Origin: Zygnema cylindricum
Taxonomy: Eukaryota; Streptophyta; Zygnematophyceae; Zygnematales; Zygnemataceae
Direction: 5' to 3'
Assembly (NCBI GenBank): GCA_037447655.1
Contig: JBBHKE010000349.1
Coordinates: 62,001-126,000 of the forward strand
DNA length: 64,000 nt
A program made the position numbers and the translations under genes. Of this stretch, positions 43,646-54,300 are shown piece after piece; the stretch's first letter is position 1; each line of letters opens with the position of its first letter. Below the pieces are notes generated by a model. It worked only from the letters and a program-made list of their open reading frames with translations, did no database searches and was not told the origin of the DNA.

Positions 43646-44508
43646 TTCTACATCAACATCGCAAAATAGGCGTTTTGGTGGTTTTCGATCACCGCCACGT
43701 CAAGTGACATGTGGCAGAACCTCAATGGCTTTCGGCATCTCCGGAGAATATGCGAAAGAATCCTGATATTGCAGACGCCAACATTTTGGCAATGTTGTAT
43801 GATGGTTGTACAATTAGTACTCTTGTACTTGTATCTTTCTGTATGACACAGTATTCTGATTCGTGTCATACTCTAGCAGTAGAGGGTTTAGAGAGGGATT
43901 TAGTACTTTTAAAAATGTGGTAGGCAGTTGCCTCTCTCCTATTGTGCTTTAGTACAAAAGGTCAACTTTGACTGTTGATAACTTACAGCTTAAGGGAGCA
44001 AATTCAAATATTCTTTTTGCTATCGACTCAAGAGAGTCTAATGTTCACAAGGTTTGAAAGTGGTCAGTGTTTTTGTATTTCATGGTGGCAATCATTCTAG
44101 TTGAAATACAAAAAAATCAGAATTATCCTAAGGGCTTCGTGTGAGCTGCCTATTTTGAGGACATATGGAGGTCTCAGAATTCCAAAACTGAACCGAGATA
44201 AGACCATTGACCGCCACAAGACACGTTTAGTGGACAAAGGATATACCCAGAAAGAGAGAATCGACTACGAGGAAACATTTGCTCAAGTCGTTTGGCTTTC
44301 CTCTGTCCGTATTCTTCTCAGTCTGGCGGCAGTAGAAAACAGCGAGGTGCACCAGATATATATTAAGACAACCTTTCTACAAAGAGAACAAAAAGTGGGG
44401 ATTTTTATGCGAGAACCCGAAGGATTTGTGGAGGAAGGGGAAGAAAGCAAGGTATATCGATTGATCAAATCTCTATATGGACTACAACAGGCGCTCTAAC
44501 ATTATAAC
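43646..44508 (+). pseudogene. Old plus-strand Copia: partial LTR fused to RT fragment (left half)
   Basis: 43650-44185 is a plus-oriented partial LTR ending ATGGAGGTCTCAGAATTC. It passes directly into RT coding sequence (44190-44500): HKTRLVDKGYTQKERIDYEETF, SVRILLSLAAVENSEVHQIYIKTTFL, LIKSLYGLQQA. Gag, protease and integrase are therefore deleted. The RT is split at 44508 by element A; it resumes at 50961 with NKKLDEIFTS. Confidence 0.85.
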
Positions 44509-45559
44509 TGTAACTCTGAGACCTCCATAAGTCCTCAGAGTGGACAGCTTCCAAGAAGCCTCTAGGATAATCCTGACCCCTTTGTGTTTAAGCAAAAATA
44601 CCTGCCACCCTGGCAGACAAAAACGCTGACCAACTTCACCCCTGTGAAGACAAGACTCCCCTGAGTCGATAGCAAAAAGAATCTTTGAATTTGCTCCCCT
44701 GAGCAGTAAGTTATGGGGGGTCAAAGTTGACCTTTTGTACAGAAGCTCTCTGGGAGAGAGGGTCCTATCTTCTAATTTTTCTAAGTCCTATCTCTCTCAC
44801 AAACTCTATCTACTGATGTACGGAACCAATCAAAATTGAGTTCCGTACGCAAAAGTACAGCTGCTGGTATACTTTATGTACGGACATTGTACGACATGGC
44901 CAAAATGTCGACACATGTCAAATCCGGATTCGGTGCCATAATCTCCGGAGATTCCTCTATCCAACGGAATTTCGCCACGCGTCATCCGATGTGGCGATGG
45001 CCACAAACCACCGAAATCTTCTTCCGCGATCTCGGCGCTAATCTCGGCCGTCCGATTAAAGTCGACTTTAATCGTAGCCGTAATAAATACATGCGCGATA
45101 TTTGTTTCATTTACGAAACAAATGCGCGGTACTGATTTGTGTCCGTACTGTAAGTCGTACATTTACATTTTACTGGATCTATGTATCCCGCAATTCATTT
45201 TAGTTAAATGGTTTATCGCGCGCATAACCATTTAAATAAATATCAAACTGTATAGTACGTAATACTACTGCTAGACTTAACGGCTAAGGCTACCGGCTAT
45301 TTCCTATCTGCCGGCCTGTAGGTACATGGATCAAATCCTGCCGCCGGCACATACCTTCTAATTAAATAAATAAACCCTAACATCAAAATTCCCGTAAACC
45401 TCAGGATAGCCAAGGTAGCCATGGCTCTAGCTTCCTCTCCAATTTCTCAGTGACTGCGACAAGTTTGAGAGTTGGAGAGAGAAGTTAGAGATAGACTGCC
45501 TCAACTTCTATATTTCTTTTCAGACCTAGAAAATACTAATAAAACCATTAGTTTCTACA
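44509..45559 (-). repeat. Left (3') LTR of Copia A
   Basis: It begins TGTAACTCTGAG and ends TTTCTACA, followed by CTCCCCTTATTTT, the complement of the polypurine tract. The tRNA-like module is at about 45273-45350. Confidence 0.95.
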
Positions 45560-45572
45560 CTCCCCTTATTTT

Positions 45573-46535
45573 CTAGTCAATCTTTAATTTCAGACCACAC
45601 TTCTCCCTGCAAAAAATTAGCTTAGGGGAAGGCACAAGTTTGGTCATCATATCTGCTACCATCTCACTATCTGGTCTGTACTCTAAACTGATTATTTTGT
45701 TTTCTACTTTCTCTCTAACAAAGCTGAGTCTGATGTCCATGTGTTTGGCTTTAAAATGGTGTTTAGGATTGGCAGAAATAGCGATTGCTGCCTGATTATC
45801 ACAAAATATTTTTTGCACACCACTATTAAGGTGACCTAGCTCACCAAGCAAAGACTTGACCCACATCAATTCTTTTACAGCAGAGCAAGAGGCCATATAC
45901 TCAGCCTCCATGGTGGACTGAGCAATAACCTTTTGCTGTTTGCTACTCCAACAGCAAGCCCCATCACCCACATATAATACATATCCAGAAGTACATCTCC
46001 TCATCGGAGCATCACCATAACTGGCATCACTCCAAGTAGTGATGTCAGTATTCTCCCCACCCAAATGCAACCATAGATCCCTAGTTCCTACCAAATATCT
46101 AAGGACTCTCTTAGCTGCTTCCCAATCCTTCTTAGTGGGAGCATTTAGACTTCTACTCAGCACTCCTACAGCAGCAGCTAAATCCGGCTGGGTACAATTC
46201 ATAAAATAGATTAGACTTCCCACTACTTGCCTGTAAAGAATAGTCTGCATGAACTTCTGTTCATCATGAGATAATTCCTCGTCTAAGACTATGACTCCTT
46301 CTTCCTCACTCCCCTCACTTCCCTTTTTCAACTCTATTGGAGTTGTACAACTATTAGCTTTATCCATTTGAAATTTTTCAAGCATGTTCCCTATTGCTTC
46401 TTTTTGAGTCAATCTTATAATTTTCCTTTTTCGGTCTCTCTCTACTTGAATTCCCAAAATATATATTGCTTCTCCCATATCCTTCATTTCAAATCTCCCC
46501 TTAAGATCGGTTTTCAGTTTGTTAATTTTTTCCAT
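45573..46535 (-). CDS. Copia A post-RT segment and RNaseH
   Basis: A 320-residue open frame. It begins right after the RT catalytic region (MEKINKLKTDLKGRFEMKDMGEAIYILGIQVERD), continues through TQPDLAAAVGVLSRSLNAPTKKDWEAAKRVLRYLVGTRDLW, and includes complete RNaseH: TWSDASYGDAP, WSSKQQKVIAQSTMEAEYMA, FCDNQAAIAISANPKHHFKAKHMDIR and the C-terminal YRPDSEMVADMMTK. RNaseH degrades the RNA strand during reverse transcription. One stop (46536-46538) separates it from the RT frame, probably a Lys codon turned stop. The start is an internal Met, so this is the C-terminal part of the polyprotein rather than a separate gene. Confidence 0.85.
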   Translation of the reverse strand: MEKINKLKTDLKGRFEMKDMGEAIYILGIQVERDRKRKIIRLTQKEAIGNMLEKFQMDKANSCTTPIELKKGSEGSEEEGVIVLDEELSHDEQKFMQTILYRQVVGSLIYFMNCTQPDLAAAVGVLSRSLNAPTKKDWEAAKRVLRYLVGTRDLWLHLGGENTDITTWSDASYGDAPMRRCTSGYVLYVGDGACCWSSKQQKVIAQSTMEAEYMASCSAVKELMWVKSLLGELGHLNSGVQKIFCDNQAAIAISANPKHHFKAKHMDIRLSFVREKVENKIISLEYRPDSEMVADMMTKLVPSPKLIFCREKCGLKLKID

Positions 46536-46538
46536 TGA

Positions 46539-48134
46539 TTAACTTAATACAAGCAAATCATCAACATAAATTGCAAAAAATATCAAACCTTCCTCATCTT
46601 CGAAAACATAGATTGAGTGATCTGAGCTGATCCGAATATATCCCAGACCGGTAAGAAACTCATCAAGCTTCTTATTCCATCGTCGAGGTGCCTGTTTCAA
46701 ACCATAAAGAGATTTAATCAGCCGGCATACCTTACTCTCCTCTCCTTCCTCCACAAACCCTTCAAGTTGTCGCATGAAGATCTCCTCTTCCAATTCTCTA
46801 TGCAAAAAGGTTGTTTTGATGTCCATCTGGTGCACTTCCATGTCTTCCGCCGCCGCTAAACTGAGAAGTATGCGGACGGAGGGAAATCTGACCACCGGGG
46901 CAAAGGTTTCGTCGTAGTCAATTCCTTCCTTTTGTGTAAATCCCTTTGCCACTAATCTGGCCTTGTAGCGCTCGATTGTGTTATCTGGGTTCAGTTTTAG
47001 TTTGAAAACCCACTTACAACCCATTGGTTTTCGGTTAGGTGGACAGTCCACCAGCTCCCAAGTATCGGCTGCCATGATTGAAGCCATCTCCTCATTGATG
47101 GCTGTCTTCCACCGGTTTCTTTCTGGACAAGTCATCGCCTCTCCATAAGTTTGAGGTTCATCTTGATGAGATAGTTTAGTTACCTTGTTATTAACCTGTT
47201 TTTCTTGCAGTCTTTTGCTACTTCTCCTCCCCCCCTCAAAATCTGAGGCCGGAATAGATGGTTCTCGTGGATTCTTTCGAACAAACTCGGCTTCTCCCCT
47301 ATCCCTTGATTCCGAATCAATTTCCACCACGTCTTCCGCTTCGAGTAGAGTTGTCACTGGAGTTTCCACAGCCGAGTCCTTTTCAGTCTGATTTGTTCCT
47401 ACAAGAATGTCATCTTCTCTAAAACCTGGATAGTTAGGAAGCTCAAAGTCATCGGAATTTTCTGACTCAAATCTGATTTTTAATGAATTCGTATATTTGA
47501 AGGGATCTACAGACTTTCCTTCATCCATAACTACTAGATGCTTTACTAAGATTATATCTTCCCTTTTTAGATCATAAACTCTATATCCTTTAACATCTTC
47601 ATCATATCCTAATAAGTATCCTGGTTTTCCTATAGGATCTAGCTTCCAATTGGACCGATCAGTATCTAGACTGAACACTTGACTGCCGAAAACCTTTAAG
47701 TGAGATATGTCTGGTTTCCGGCCTGTCCATCTCTCATAAGGTGTTTGATCTTTTATAGCTGAAGTAAGAACTCTATTCTTGAGGTAATTAGCACAGTTCA
47801 TTGCTTCTGCCCAAAACCTTTTCCCTATCCTTTTATCTAACAACATGCTTCTAGCACTATCACTTAGTGTTCTATTTAACCTCTCAGCTACCCCATTCTG
47901 TTTAGGATTTTATGGAACTGTCTTTTGGTGTTGAACCCCATCTTCCCTCAGAAAATCCTCAAACTGGTTAGAAGTATACTCTCCACCATTGTCACTCCTT
48001 ACTCTCTTGATTGGAGTTTCATGGAGTTTTTCGCTCCATGCTTTATATTGTCTAAAACAATCCTCACCTTCGGACTTGTTTTTCAAAAAATATACCCGGG
48101 AATACCGAGACCAATCATCAGTTATAGTCATCAT
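46539..48134 (-). pseudogene. Copia A integrase core and reverse transcriptase
   Basis: 47910-48134 carries the integrase core start (TITDDWSRYSRVYFLKNKSE, RSDNGGEYTSNQF). It stops at 47909 (the usual Tyr of YNP has become TAA) and the same region resumes with NGVAERLNRTL and the 435-residue frame 46539-47846: KRFWAEAMNCANYLKNRV, FGSQVF, LGYDEDVKGYRVYD, SSKRLQEKQ, then RT with KARLVAKGFTQKEGIDYDETFAPVVRF, EVHQMDIKTTFLH, LIKSLYGLKQAPRRWNKKLDEFLTGLGY and AIYVDDLLVLS. The catalytic YVDD pair is intact. Two stops therefore interrupt an otherwise full-length integrase-RT. Confidence 0.87.
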
Positions 48135-49438
48135 AAATCTCTTCCTCCCGGTGAGGGCACTTTAGCCAGTCCCCAAATATCTGTGTGTACTAGATCTAGA
48201 ATTTTTTCTCCCTTATAGGTGGCTGACTTAGGAAAGGGTAATCTGTGTGCTTTACCTTGAGCACATCCACTACAATCACTTATATCATCCCTCTCACTGA
48301 ACTGAATCCCTTCCACCACTCCCATCTTTTTCATCTCTCTTAACTTATCTAGATTCACATGCCCAAGCCTCTTATGCCACATCATAATATCATGAACACC
48401 AGCATAATAAAGTTTCTTCTTTTCATTACTTAAGATCAGCCTAAACATCCCATGGCTACCTTTCTCAGCAATGAAATAGACATCATCCTCAAAACTAGCA
48501 GTAAAGACTCCTTCCCTAGTGCTAGTAAAAAAACCCTTATCATCTAATACTGATGTAGAGATAAGATTTTTGTTCAGCTCCGGAATAAACAATACATCAG
48601 AGAATGTTAATATGGATGTCTTTCCTTCTACTAACACTTTTAGATCTACCGATCCTACAAGAGTAGTGGTGACTATCCTCCCATCCCCGTACTCTATCTC
48701 TACGGTGGGAATCTTTCTTATCTTAGTGAACAGGTGTCTATCCTTACACATGTGCATGGAGGCACCTGAATCTACAATCCAGCCTGCTTCACCTTTCAAT
48801 CCACCGTAAGCACATTTGTGCCTTCGTGGTATTTCGACCTCAATTTTCGCCTCCAACTCCTCATCCAAAAAGAGCTCATCGTCCTCGTCCTCGGATTCAG
48901 CCTCAAGTACCTGTGTGACAAGGGCCTTTTTCTTTCCTCTCGGGGTACCACCGGTCTGCCCTTCCTTTAACCGAAGCTCAGTTAGCTTAGTGCACTCTGC
49001 CATATAGTGCCCCGGTTTCTTACAAAAATGACATAGTCCTTTGGGAGCCCTTGGTTCGAACTCATCGGCCTGTTTTTTCTGCTCCCTACCCCCATAGTTT
49101 CCGACCGGTTTTCGGGAATCCCTGTTCCTCCAATCAGTCGCTGTTGCCAAGGTTTGGCCACTCTTTCCTCCCGTTCGGATCTCAATTGTATTCTCTTGAA
49201 CGAGAATCATCCCTACCACTGAGTTCCATATCCACCTTGAGTCAGGCAATTCCTGCACACGGTAAACTATGTTCACGAACTCATCAGGTAACTTCATCAG
49301 TAAACAGTTAACCTTTTCTTTTTCACTAAAATCTTTTTCTGCACTCTGTAGCTCCATGAAGAGTGTAGCTAGCTCATTGCAAAAATCCAACATATTTCCC
49401 CGTTTGTATACATACTCCTTAACTTTTTGATCAGCCAA
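48131..49438 (-). CDS. Copia A Gag C-terminus, protease and integrase zinc module
   Basis: A 435-residue open frame. Gag body: YKRGNMLDFCNELATLFMEL, LLMKLPDEFVNIVYRVQELPDSRWIWN. Zinc knuckle: CHFCKKPGHYMAEC at about residues 137-150. Acidic spacer, then aspartic protease WIVDSGASMHMCKDRHLF. Then the integrase HHCC module: MMWHKRLGHVNLDKLREMKK and CSGCAQGKAHRLPFPKSATY. The frame ends at 48131 by a frameshift overlapping the next frame (48134), inside the segment before TITDDWS. The first Met is not a true start: Gag continues upstream across two stops. Confidence 0.87.
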   Translation of the reverse strand: MADQKVKEYVYKRGNMLDFCNELATLFMELQSAEKDFSEKEKVNCLLMKLPDEFVNIVYRVQELPDSRWIWNSVVGMILVQENTIEIRTGGKSGQTLATATDWRNRDSRKPVGNYGGREQKKQADEFEPRAPKGLCHFCKKPGHYMAECTKLTELRLKEGQTGGTPRGKKKALVTQVLEAESEDEDDELFLDEELEAKIEVEIPRRHKCAYGGLKGEAGWIVDSGASMHMCKDRHLFTKIRKIPTVEIEYGDGRIVTTTLVGSVDLKVLVEGKTSILTFSDVLFIPELNKNLISTSVLDDKGFFTSTREGVFTASFEDDVYFIAEKGSHGMFRLILSNEKKKLYYAGVHDIMMWHKRLGHVNLDKLREMKKMGVVEGIQFSERDDISDCSGCAQGKAHRLPFPKSATYKGEKILDLVHTDIWGLAKVPSPGGRDL

Positions 49439-49930
49439 CTGTTGTTACTGAATCGTACCACTTCAGTACATCTCTATAAGAGCCATCCAAAGATCGGATG
49501 CCCTTTCTACCTGCAAATGAGGACATGCAAGTCCTTGAGTGAGATGGCGTAGGATGAAGTGCTTTGCCGCCCTATTGTTGAAGTCCCAGGTTTCAGTATC
49601 ATTCTCCTCGTTCCTCGGAATAGGTGACATGAATGCTAAACCAGTTGCTATTGGTGTGGTCGCCTCCTTCTCCTTTCCTTTGTCCACCACCTCTCCTTCC
49701 TTTGTTTCCTCCGTTGAAGGTGAATCCTCTTTCCTGGTGAATATGCTTCCTCCAAACCCTGGAGGAATTTCAAGACTTGATGGACGCCCCAATCGTCCAC
49801 TCACTATCCCCCAAAACCTTTTTTCGCATAGAGCTCCTATCATCATACTTTCCCAGTATATGAAGCCAGTTCCATTAAAGATTGGTACCCTAGAGGGTGG
49901 GCCCATAACCTGTAACTCTGAGACCTCCAT
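49439..49930 (-). pseudogene. Copia A Gag N-terminus (LTR-initiated, two stops)
   Basis: The frame starts at an ATG inside the right LTR (49928-49930), crosses the primer site as VMGPPSRV, and reads FWGIVSGRLGRPSS, FMSPIPRNEENDTETWDFNNRAAKHFILRHL and LWMALIEMY. TGA and TAA follow near 49463 and 49445, where element C reads Ser/Arg and Gln codons, before the frame rejoins 48131-49438. Both could come from C-to-T changes (CGA to TGA, CAA to TAA). Confidence 0.8.
49896..49910 (-). other. Primer-binding site of Copia A
   Basis: On the element strand it reads GGTTATGGGCCCACC and abuts the LTR end with no spacer. It complements the initiator tRNA-Met anticodon arm. Identical 15-mers occur at 323-337, 33640-33654 and 43500-43514. 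Confidence 0.82.
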
Positions 49931-50960
49931 AAGTCCTCAGAGTGGACAGCTTCCAAGAAGCCTCTAGGATAATCCTGACCCCTTTGTGTTTAAGCAAAAA
50001 TAACTGCCACCCTGGTAGACAAAAACGCTGACCAACTTCACCCCTGTGAAGACAAGACTCCCCTGAGTCGATAGCAAAAAGAATCTCTGAATTTGCTCCC
50101 CTGAGCAGTAAGTTATGGAGGGTCAAAGTTGACCTTTTGTACAGAAGCTCTCTGGGAGAGAGGGTCCTATCTTCTAATTTTTCTAAGTCTTATCTCTCTC
50201 ACAAACTCTATCTACTGATGTACGGAACCAATCAGAATTGAGTTCCGTACGCAAAAGTACAGCTGCCGGTGTACTTTATGTACGGACATTGTACGACATG
50301 GCCAAAATGTCGACACATGTCAAATCCGGATTCGGTGCCATAATCTCCGGAGATTCCACAATCCAACGGAATTTCGCCACGTGTCATCCGATGTGGCGAT
50401 GGCCACAAACCGCCGAAATCTTCCTCCGCGATCTCGGCGCTAATCTCGGCCGTCCGATTAAAGTCGACTTTAATCGTAGCCGTAATAAATACATGCGCGG
50501 TATTTGTTTCATTTACGAAACAAATGCGCGGTACTGATTTGTGTCCGTACTGTAAGTCGTACATTAACATTTTACTGGATCTATGTATCCCGTAATTCAT
50601 TTCAGTTAAATGGTTTATCGCGCGCATAACCATTTAAATAAATATCAAACTATATAGTACGTAATACTACTGCTAGACTTAACGGCTAAGGCTACCGGCT
50701 ATTTCCTATCTGCCGGCCGGTAGGTACATGGATCAAATCCTGCCGCCGGCACATACCTTTTAATTAAATAAATAAACCCTAACATAAAATTCCCGTAAAC
50801 CTCAGGATAGCCAAGGTAGCCATGGCTCTAGCTTCCTCTCCAATTTCTCAGTGACTGCGACAAGTTTGAGAGTTGGAGAGAGAAGTTAGAGATAGACTGC
50901 CTCGACTTCTATATTTCTTTTCAGACCTAAAAAATACTAATAAAACCATTAGTTTCTACA
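49911..50960 (-). repeat. Right (5') LTR of Copia A
   Basis: It begins TGTAACTCTGAG, ends TTTCTACA and is followed by the TSD ATAAC. The tRNA-like module is at about 50678-50753. Confidence 0.95.
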
Positions 50961-51755
50961 ATAACAAGAAGCTCGATGAAATTTTTACAAGTGTGGGATG
51001 TATTCGAATCAGTTCAGATCACTCTATTTATTTGTTTGAAGATGAAAAATGAATCATTTATATAGCAGTTTATATTGATGACTTGCTTCTATTGAGTAAG
51101 TCTATGGATAAAATTATTAATCTGAAAATGGATTTCAAAGGTAGATTTGAGATGAAGGATGGGAGGAAAGAATACATATTTTGGGAATTCAAGTAGAGAG
51201 AGATAGAGATAGAAAGATAATCAGACTAACTCAGAAAAAAGGCCATTGGGAACATGTTGGAAAAGTTTGAGATGGACAAGCCTAATAGTTGTACAACTCC
51301 TATATAGCTCAAGAAGAGAAGTGAGGGGAGTGTGGAAGAGGGAGTAATAATTTTGGATGATGAATTAGGTCTTGAAGAGCAGAAGTTGATGCAGACTATT
51401 CCTTACATAGAAATAGTTCGCAGCTTAATCTATTTTATCAATTATACCCTACTGGATTTGGCTGCTATTGTAGAAGTGTTGAGTAAAAGTCTAAATGCTC
51501 CCACTAAAAGAGATTGGGAAGCAGCTAAGAGAGTTCTTAGATATCTTATAGGGAGTAGGGATCTATGGTTGTATTTGGGTGGGGACAATTATGACATCAC
51601 CACTTGGAGTGATGCTAGTTATGTGGATGCTCTTAGGAGAAGATGTACTTCTAGATATGTGTTGTATGTGGGAGATGTAGCTTGCTGCTAGAGTAGCAAA
51701 CAACAAAAACTTATATCATAGTCCACTATGGAGGCTGAGTTGTTGGCCTCATTTT
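50961..51755 (+). pseudogene. Old plus-strand Copia RT/RNaseH (right half)
   Basis: It continues from 44508: NKKLDEIFTSVG, RISSDHSIYLFEDEK, then VYIDDLLLLSKSMDK (RT catalytic region), and the open piece 51332-51691 with LAAIVEVLSKSLNAPTKRDWEAAKRVLRYL and TTWSDASYVDALRRRCTSRYVLYVGDVACC. It ends in STMEAELLAS where a minus-oriented LTR begins at 51756. Several stops and a frameshift are present. Confidence 0.86.
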
Positions 51756-52300
51756 TGCAATTCTGAGACCTCTTTAGGTCTTTAGAATGGGCACCTCACA
51801 CGAATCCCCTAGGGTAACACTGACCCATTTGCGTTTCAACAAGAATAACTGCCACCCTGGCAAACAACAACTCTAACCACCTTCTCATTTTTGAAAACAA
51901 GACTCTCTTGAGTTGATAGCCAAAAAAAAAGAATTTGCTCCCCTGAGCAGTAAGTTATGAAGGGTCAAATTTGATCTTTTGTAAAGAAGCACTGTGGGAG
52001 AGAGGCGGCTACATACTAAATTTTTTAAGTCCTAAACCCCTCTCTAAACCCTCTACTACGAGAGTACGACACCAATCAAAATAATGTGTCGTACTGAAAA
52101 GTATAGATGTCGAACTACTTTCTATACGGCCATCTTACGGCATGGCCAAAATGTGGACGTCTACCATATCCGGATTTGTTCCCATATTCTTTGGAGATGC
52201 CGCAAGCCAATAAGGTTGTGCCACGTGTCACTTGACGTGGCGGTGATCGAAAACCGTAAAAACTCCTATTCCGCAATCTCGTACGTATCGTGGCCGAGGA
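51756..52300 (-). repeat. Truncated Copia LTR
   Basis: It begins TGCAATTCTGAGACCTC and follows LTR A through GGGAGAGAGGCGG, CGGCCATCTTACGGCATGG and CCACGTGTCACTTGACGTGG, then breaks off near 52300. It is closest to the reverse complement of 43650-44185. Confidence 0.75.
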
Positions 52301-53345
52301 GAAAGAACTTCATGTGGTGGATAAATTAGTTACAAGATATCATCACCATCAAATGATGAAAAATCTGAATAGATAGAAAATACAAATGTAAGAAATTTGA
52401 TTTTTCATAGTATGTCTGAAGATATTATCATGTCTTCTATCATGTTCAAGGATGATAGTGATATTTGGAATGAACTAGAGGAAATGTACCAGGTGTAAAA
52501 TTTATAGCAACAGATTGTGATAGATTTAATGATTCAGAATTACGAGAATACAGAAGGATCCATGATAAAATGTATAAATGGATTTAAAAAATTGTATACA
52601 GAAGTTGTTGGAGCAGGGAAAACATATAAAGTTGATGAGCAGCTTTTTTAGTTAGTATGTCGTTTACCTCCAGACTACAGAATGTGTTGCAACAGTTACA
52701 AATGCACAAACAAGAAAATTGGAAATGCTCACAAACTGAAGGTTTAATTCTATTTGAGGAGTCAAATTTACAATTAATGAGAGAAGGTCCATTTGTTCAA
52801 GCTCTGTCATCTCAATTTCAAAAACCGAAAGTTACTAATTAGGGGAGTTATGATGAACCAAAAGACAAGACTTGTTATTATTGTTACAAACCATAATATT
52901 TCAAGCGAAACTATTATCTGTACCTCAAGGAGATTAACAAAAGAAAAAAACCTTTCAAAGAACCAACTAATGAAGGAGTTTTTCTAAGTGAAAAGGAAAA
53001 AAACAAAAAAATGACGTCATTCCCAAAAGAGTTTGTCTACATGTCTAAAACAGGTGAAGACTCATCAACTACCGGATGGACCATAGGTCCAGGAGCATCT
53101 ACTCATATGTGCAAAGATAAAGAAATTTTTGTCTCTCTTCAAGATATAGCACCAATAAAAATTATTGCGGTAATGGAACCAGTGAAATATCTACAGCAAA
53201 AGGAAAAGTTATTTTGCATGTGAAGGTTAGAAGTGATACAAGCAAAAGAATGCTAGAAAATGTGTTGTATGTTCTTAGCTTTACAGAGAATTTGTTTTCT
53301 ACATCAATTGCAACCAAAAGAGGATTTAAAGTAATCATGGAAGAA
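52301..53345 (+). pseudogene. Gag-protease fragment of another Copia family
   Basis: Plus-strand pieces in shifting frames: SEDIIMSSIMFKDDSDIWNE (about 52420-52480), an RLPPDYR-type Gag segment near 52660-52685, a zinc-knuckle remnant (CYYC, 52868-52890), and protease surroundings in 53011-53223 (GWTIGPGASTHMCKDKEIF, where Asp of the DSG motif is Gly-Pro-Gly). Then KRMLENVLYVLSFTENLFSTS up to 53340. The catalytic Asp is lost. This family is clearly distinct from A-E. Confidence 0.75.
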
Positions 53346-54300
53346 AGTCGGCCATAGATGTCTCATGCGCGTAAAACGCACGCATGAAATGCCAATAAAG
53401 AACAAATATGCGCATGAAACAAAGTTCAAAAATTTTTAAATGCGTTGACCGACTTTGACTCCATACTAAAAATAAAAATTAAAAATTAGTAAAACATTTG
53501 ATCGATAACTAAAAATACGATGACAACTTAATCAAAATTCCAAAAGTTCTAAACAAAAACCAACGACGACAGTCACTTCGCTGGACGCTGAATGTCAAAA
53601 TTGAATAATGACAAAATTATATTTCGAAACAAATATTCCATCATATCCCTTTGGAGCCTTAACATACTCCCACTCTGCTTCTCGAGGCTTACACATGGCT
53701 GCCTGTGAAGAGGTTCGTGGAAGCTTCAAGTGTGGCTTTAATTGAGCCTTCAATGGCGGATTCAATGGCGGATTCGTTGTAATGATGAACCATACAAATT
53801 TCTTTCAAACTTCGTGCGCGGAAATAAAACGTCTCTTTTTTTAAATTTATGTACACAATATTCGTACGTTTTATCCGTACGAAAAGTATAAGCATTTAAC
53901 GAAAGTTTCAAAATCTAGAAAAAATAACGAAATTTCGTAAAAAATCCGTACGAATTAGACATCTATGTGAGAAACGAATATCCGCTCACCTTCAAAGTTT
54001 CCGGCGCCTTTTTGCCATTTCGTTTCGAAACTTTGATTTTCAATTTCAAAATTAAAATTTGGTCGCAAAATTTTCGTACGAATCATTAACTACCTCCGCT
54101 CGTACGAATATCATGTACAAATTTTCAATTTGAAGAATAATCCTAGATTTTAAGAATCTAAAAACTAGCTTACGTGGCGCCAATCATAATTGAGAAAGAT
54201 GTTTACTGGCACGACATAATGGAACGCCGTGCCAGTAAACACTAGAAATAGACGTCTCCGCATGTTTACTGGGACAGCCTAATGGAGAACAGGCCTAAAA
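53346..54300. repeat. Non-coding repeat, partly related to 11395-11705
   Basis: 53980-54300 aligns with 11395-11705 (CACCTTCAAAGTT, CTTTTTGCCATT, GTTTCGAAA, AATTAAAAT, TTTCGTACGAAT, ACTACCTCCG, GAAGAATA blocks in order). The remainder is A/T-rich with no credible frame. An inverted repeat lies at 54201-54240. Confidence 0.6.
54201..54240. other. Perfect 13-bp inverted repeat (hairpin)
   Basis: The arms GTTTACTGGCACG (54201-54213) and its complement (54228-54240) are separated by 14 bases. It is followed by a related GTTTACTGGGAC word near 54265. Confidence 0.85.

Larger units (their letters stand above)
44509..50960 (-). mobile_element. Complete Copia element A (6,452 bp)
   Basis: LTRs of 1,051 and 1,050 bp flank a complete minus-strand Gag-protease-integrase-RT-RNaseH interior. 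The target-site duplication ATAAC is perfect (44504-44508 and 50961-50965). The insertion lies inside the RT of an older Copia on the opposite strand, exactly at an Asn codon before KKLDE. It is full-length but carries a few stops and a frameshift. LTRs differ at about 25 positions by eye. Confidence 0.95.

Noticed and set aside
49463-49967. Plus-strand frame opposite the gag of element A (142 residues) and the similar 2-340 frame
   Set aside because: Shadow frames of the minus-strand Gag, which has clear family similarity.
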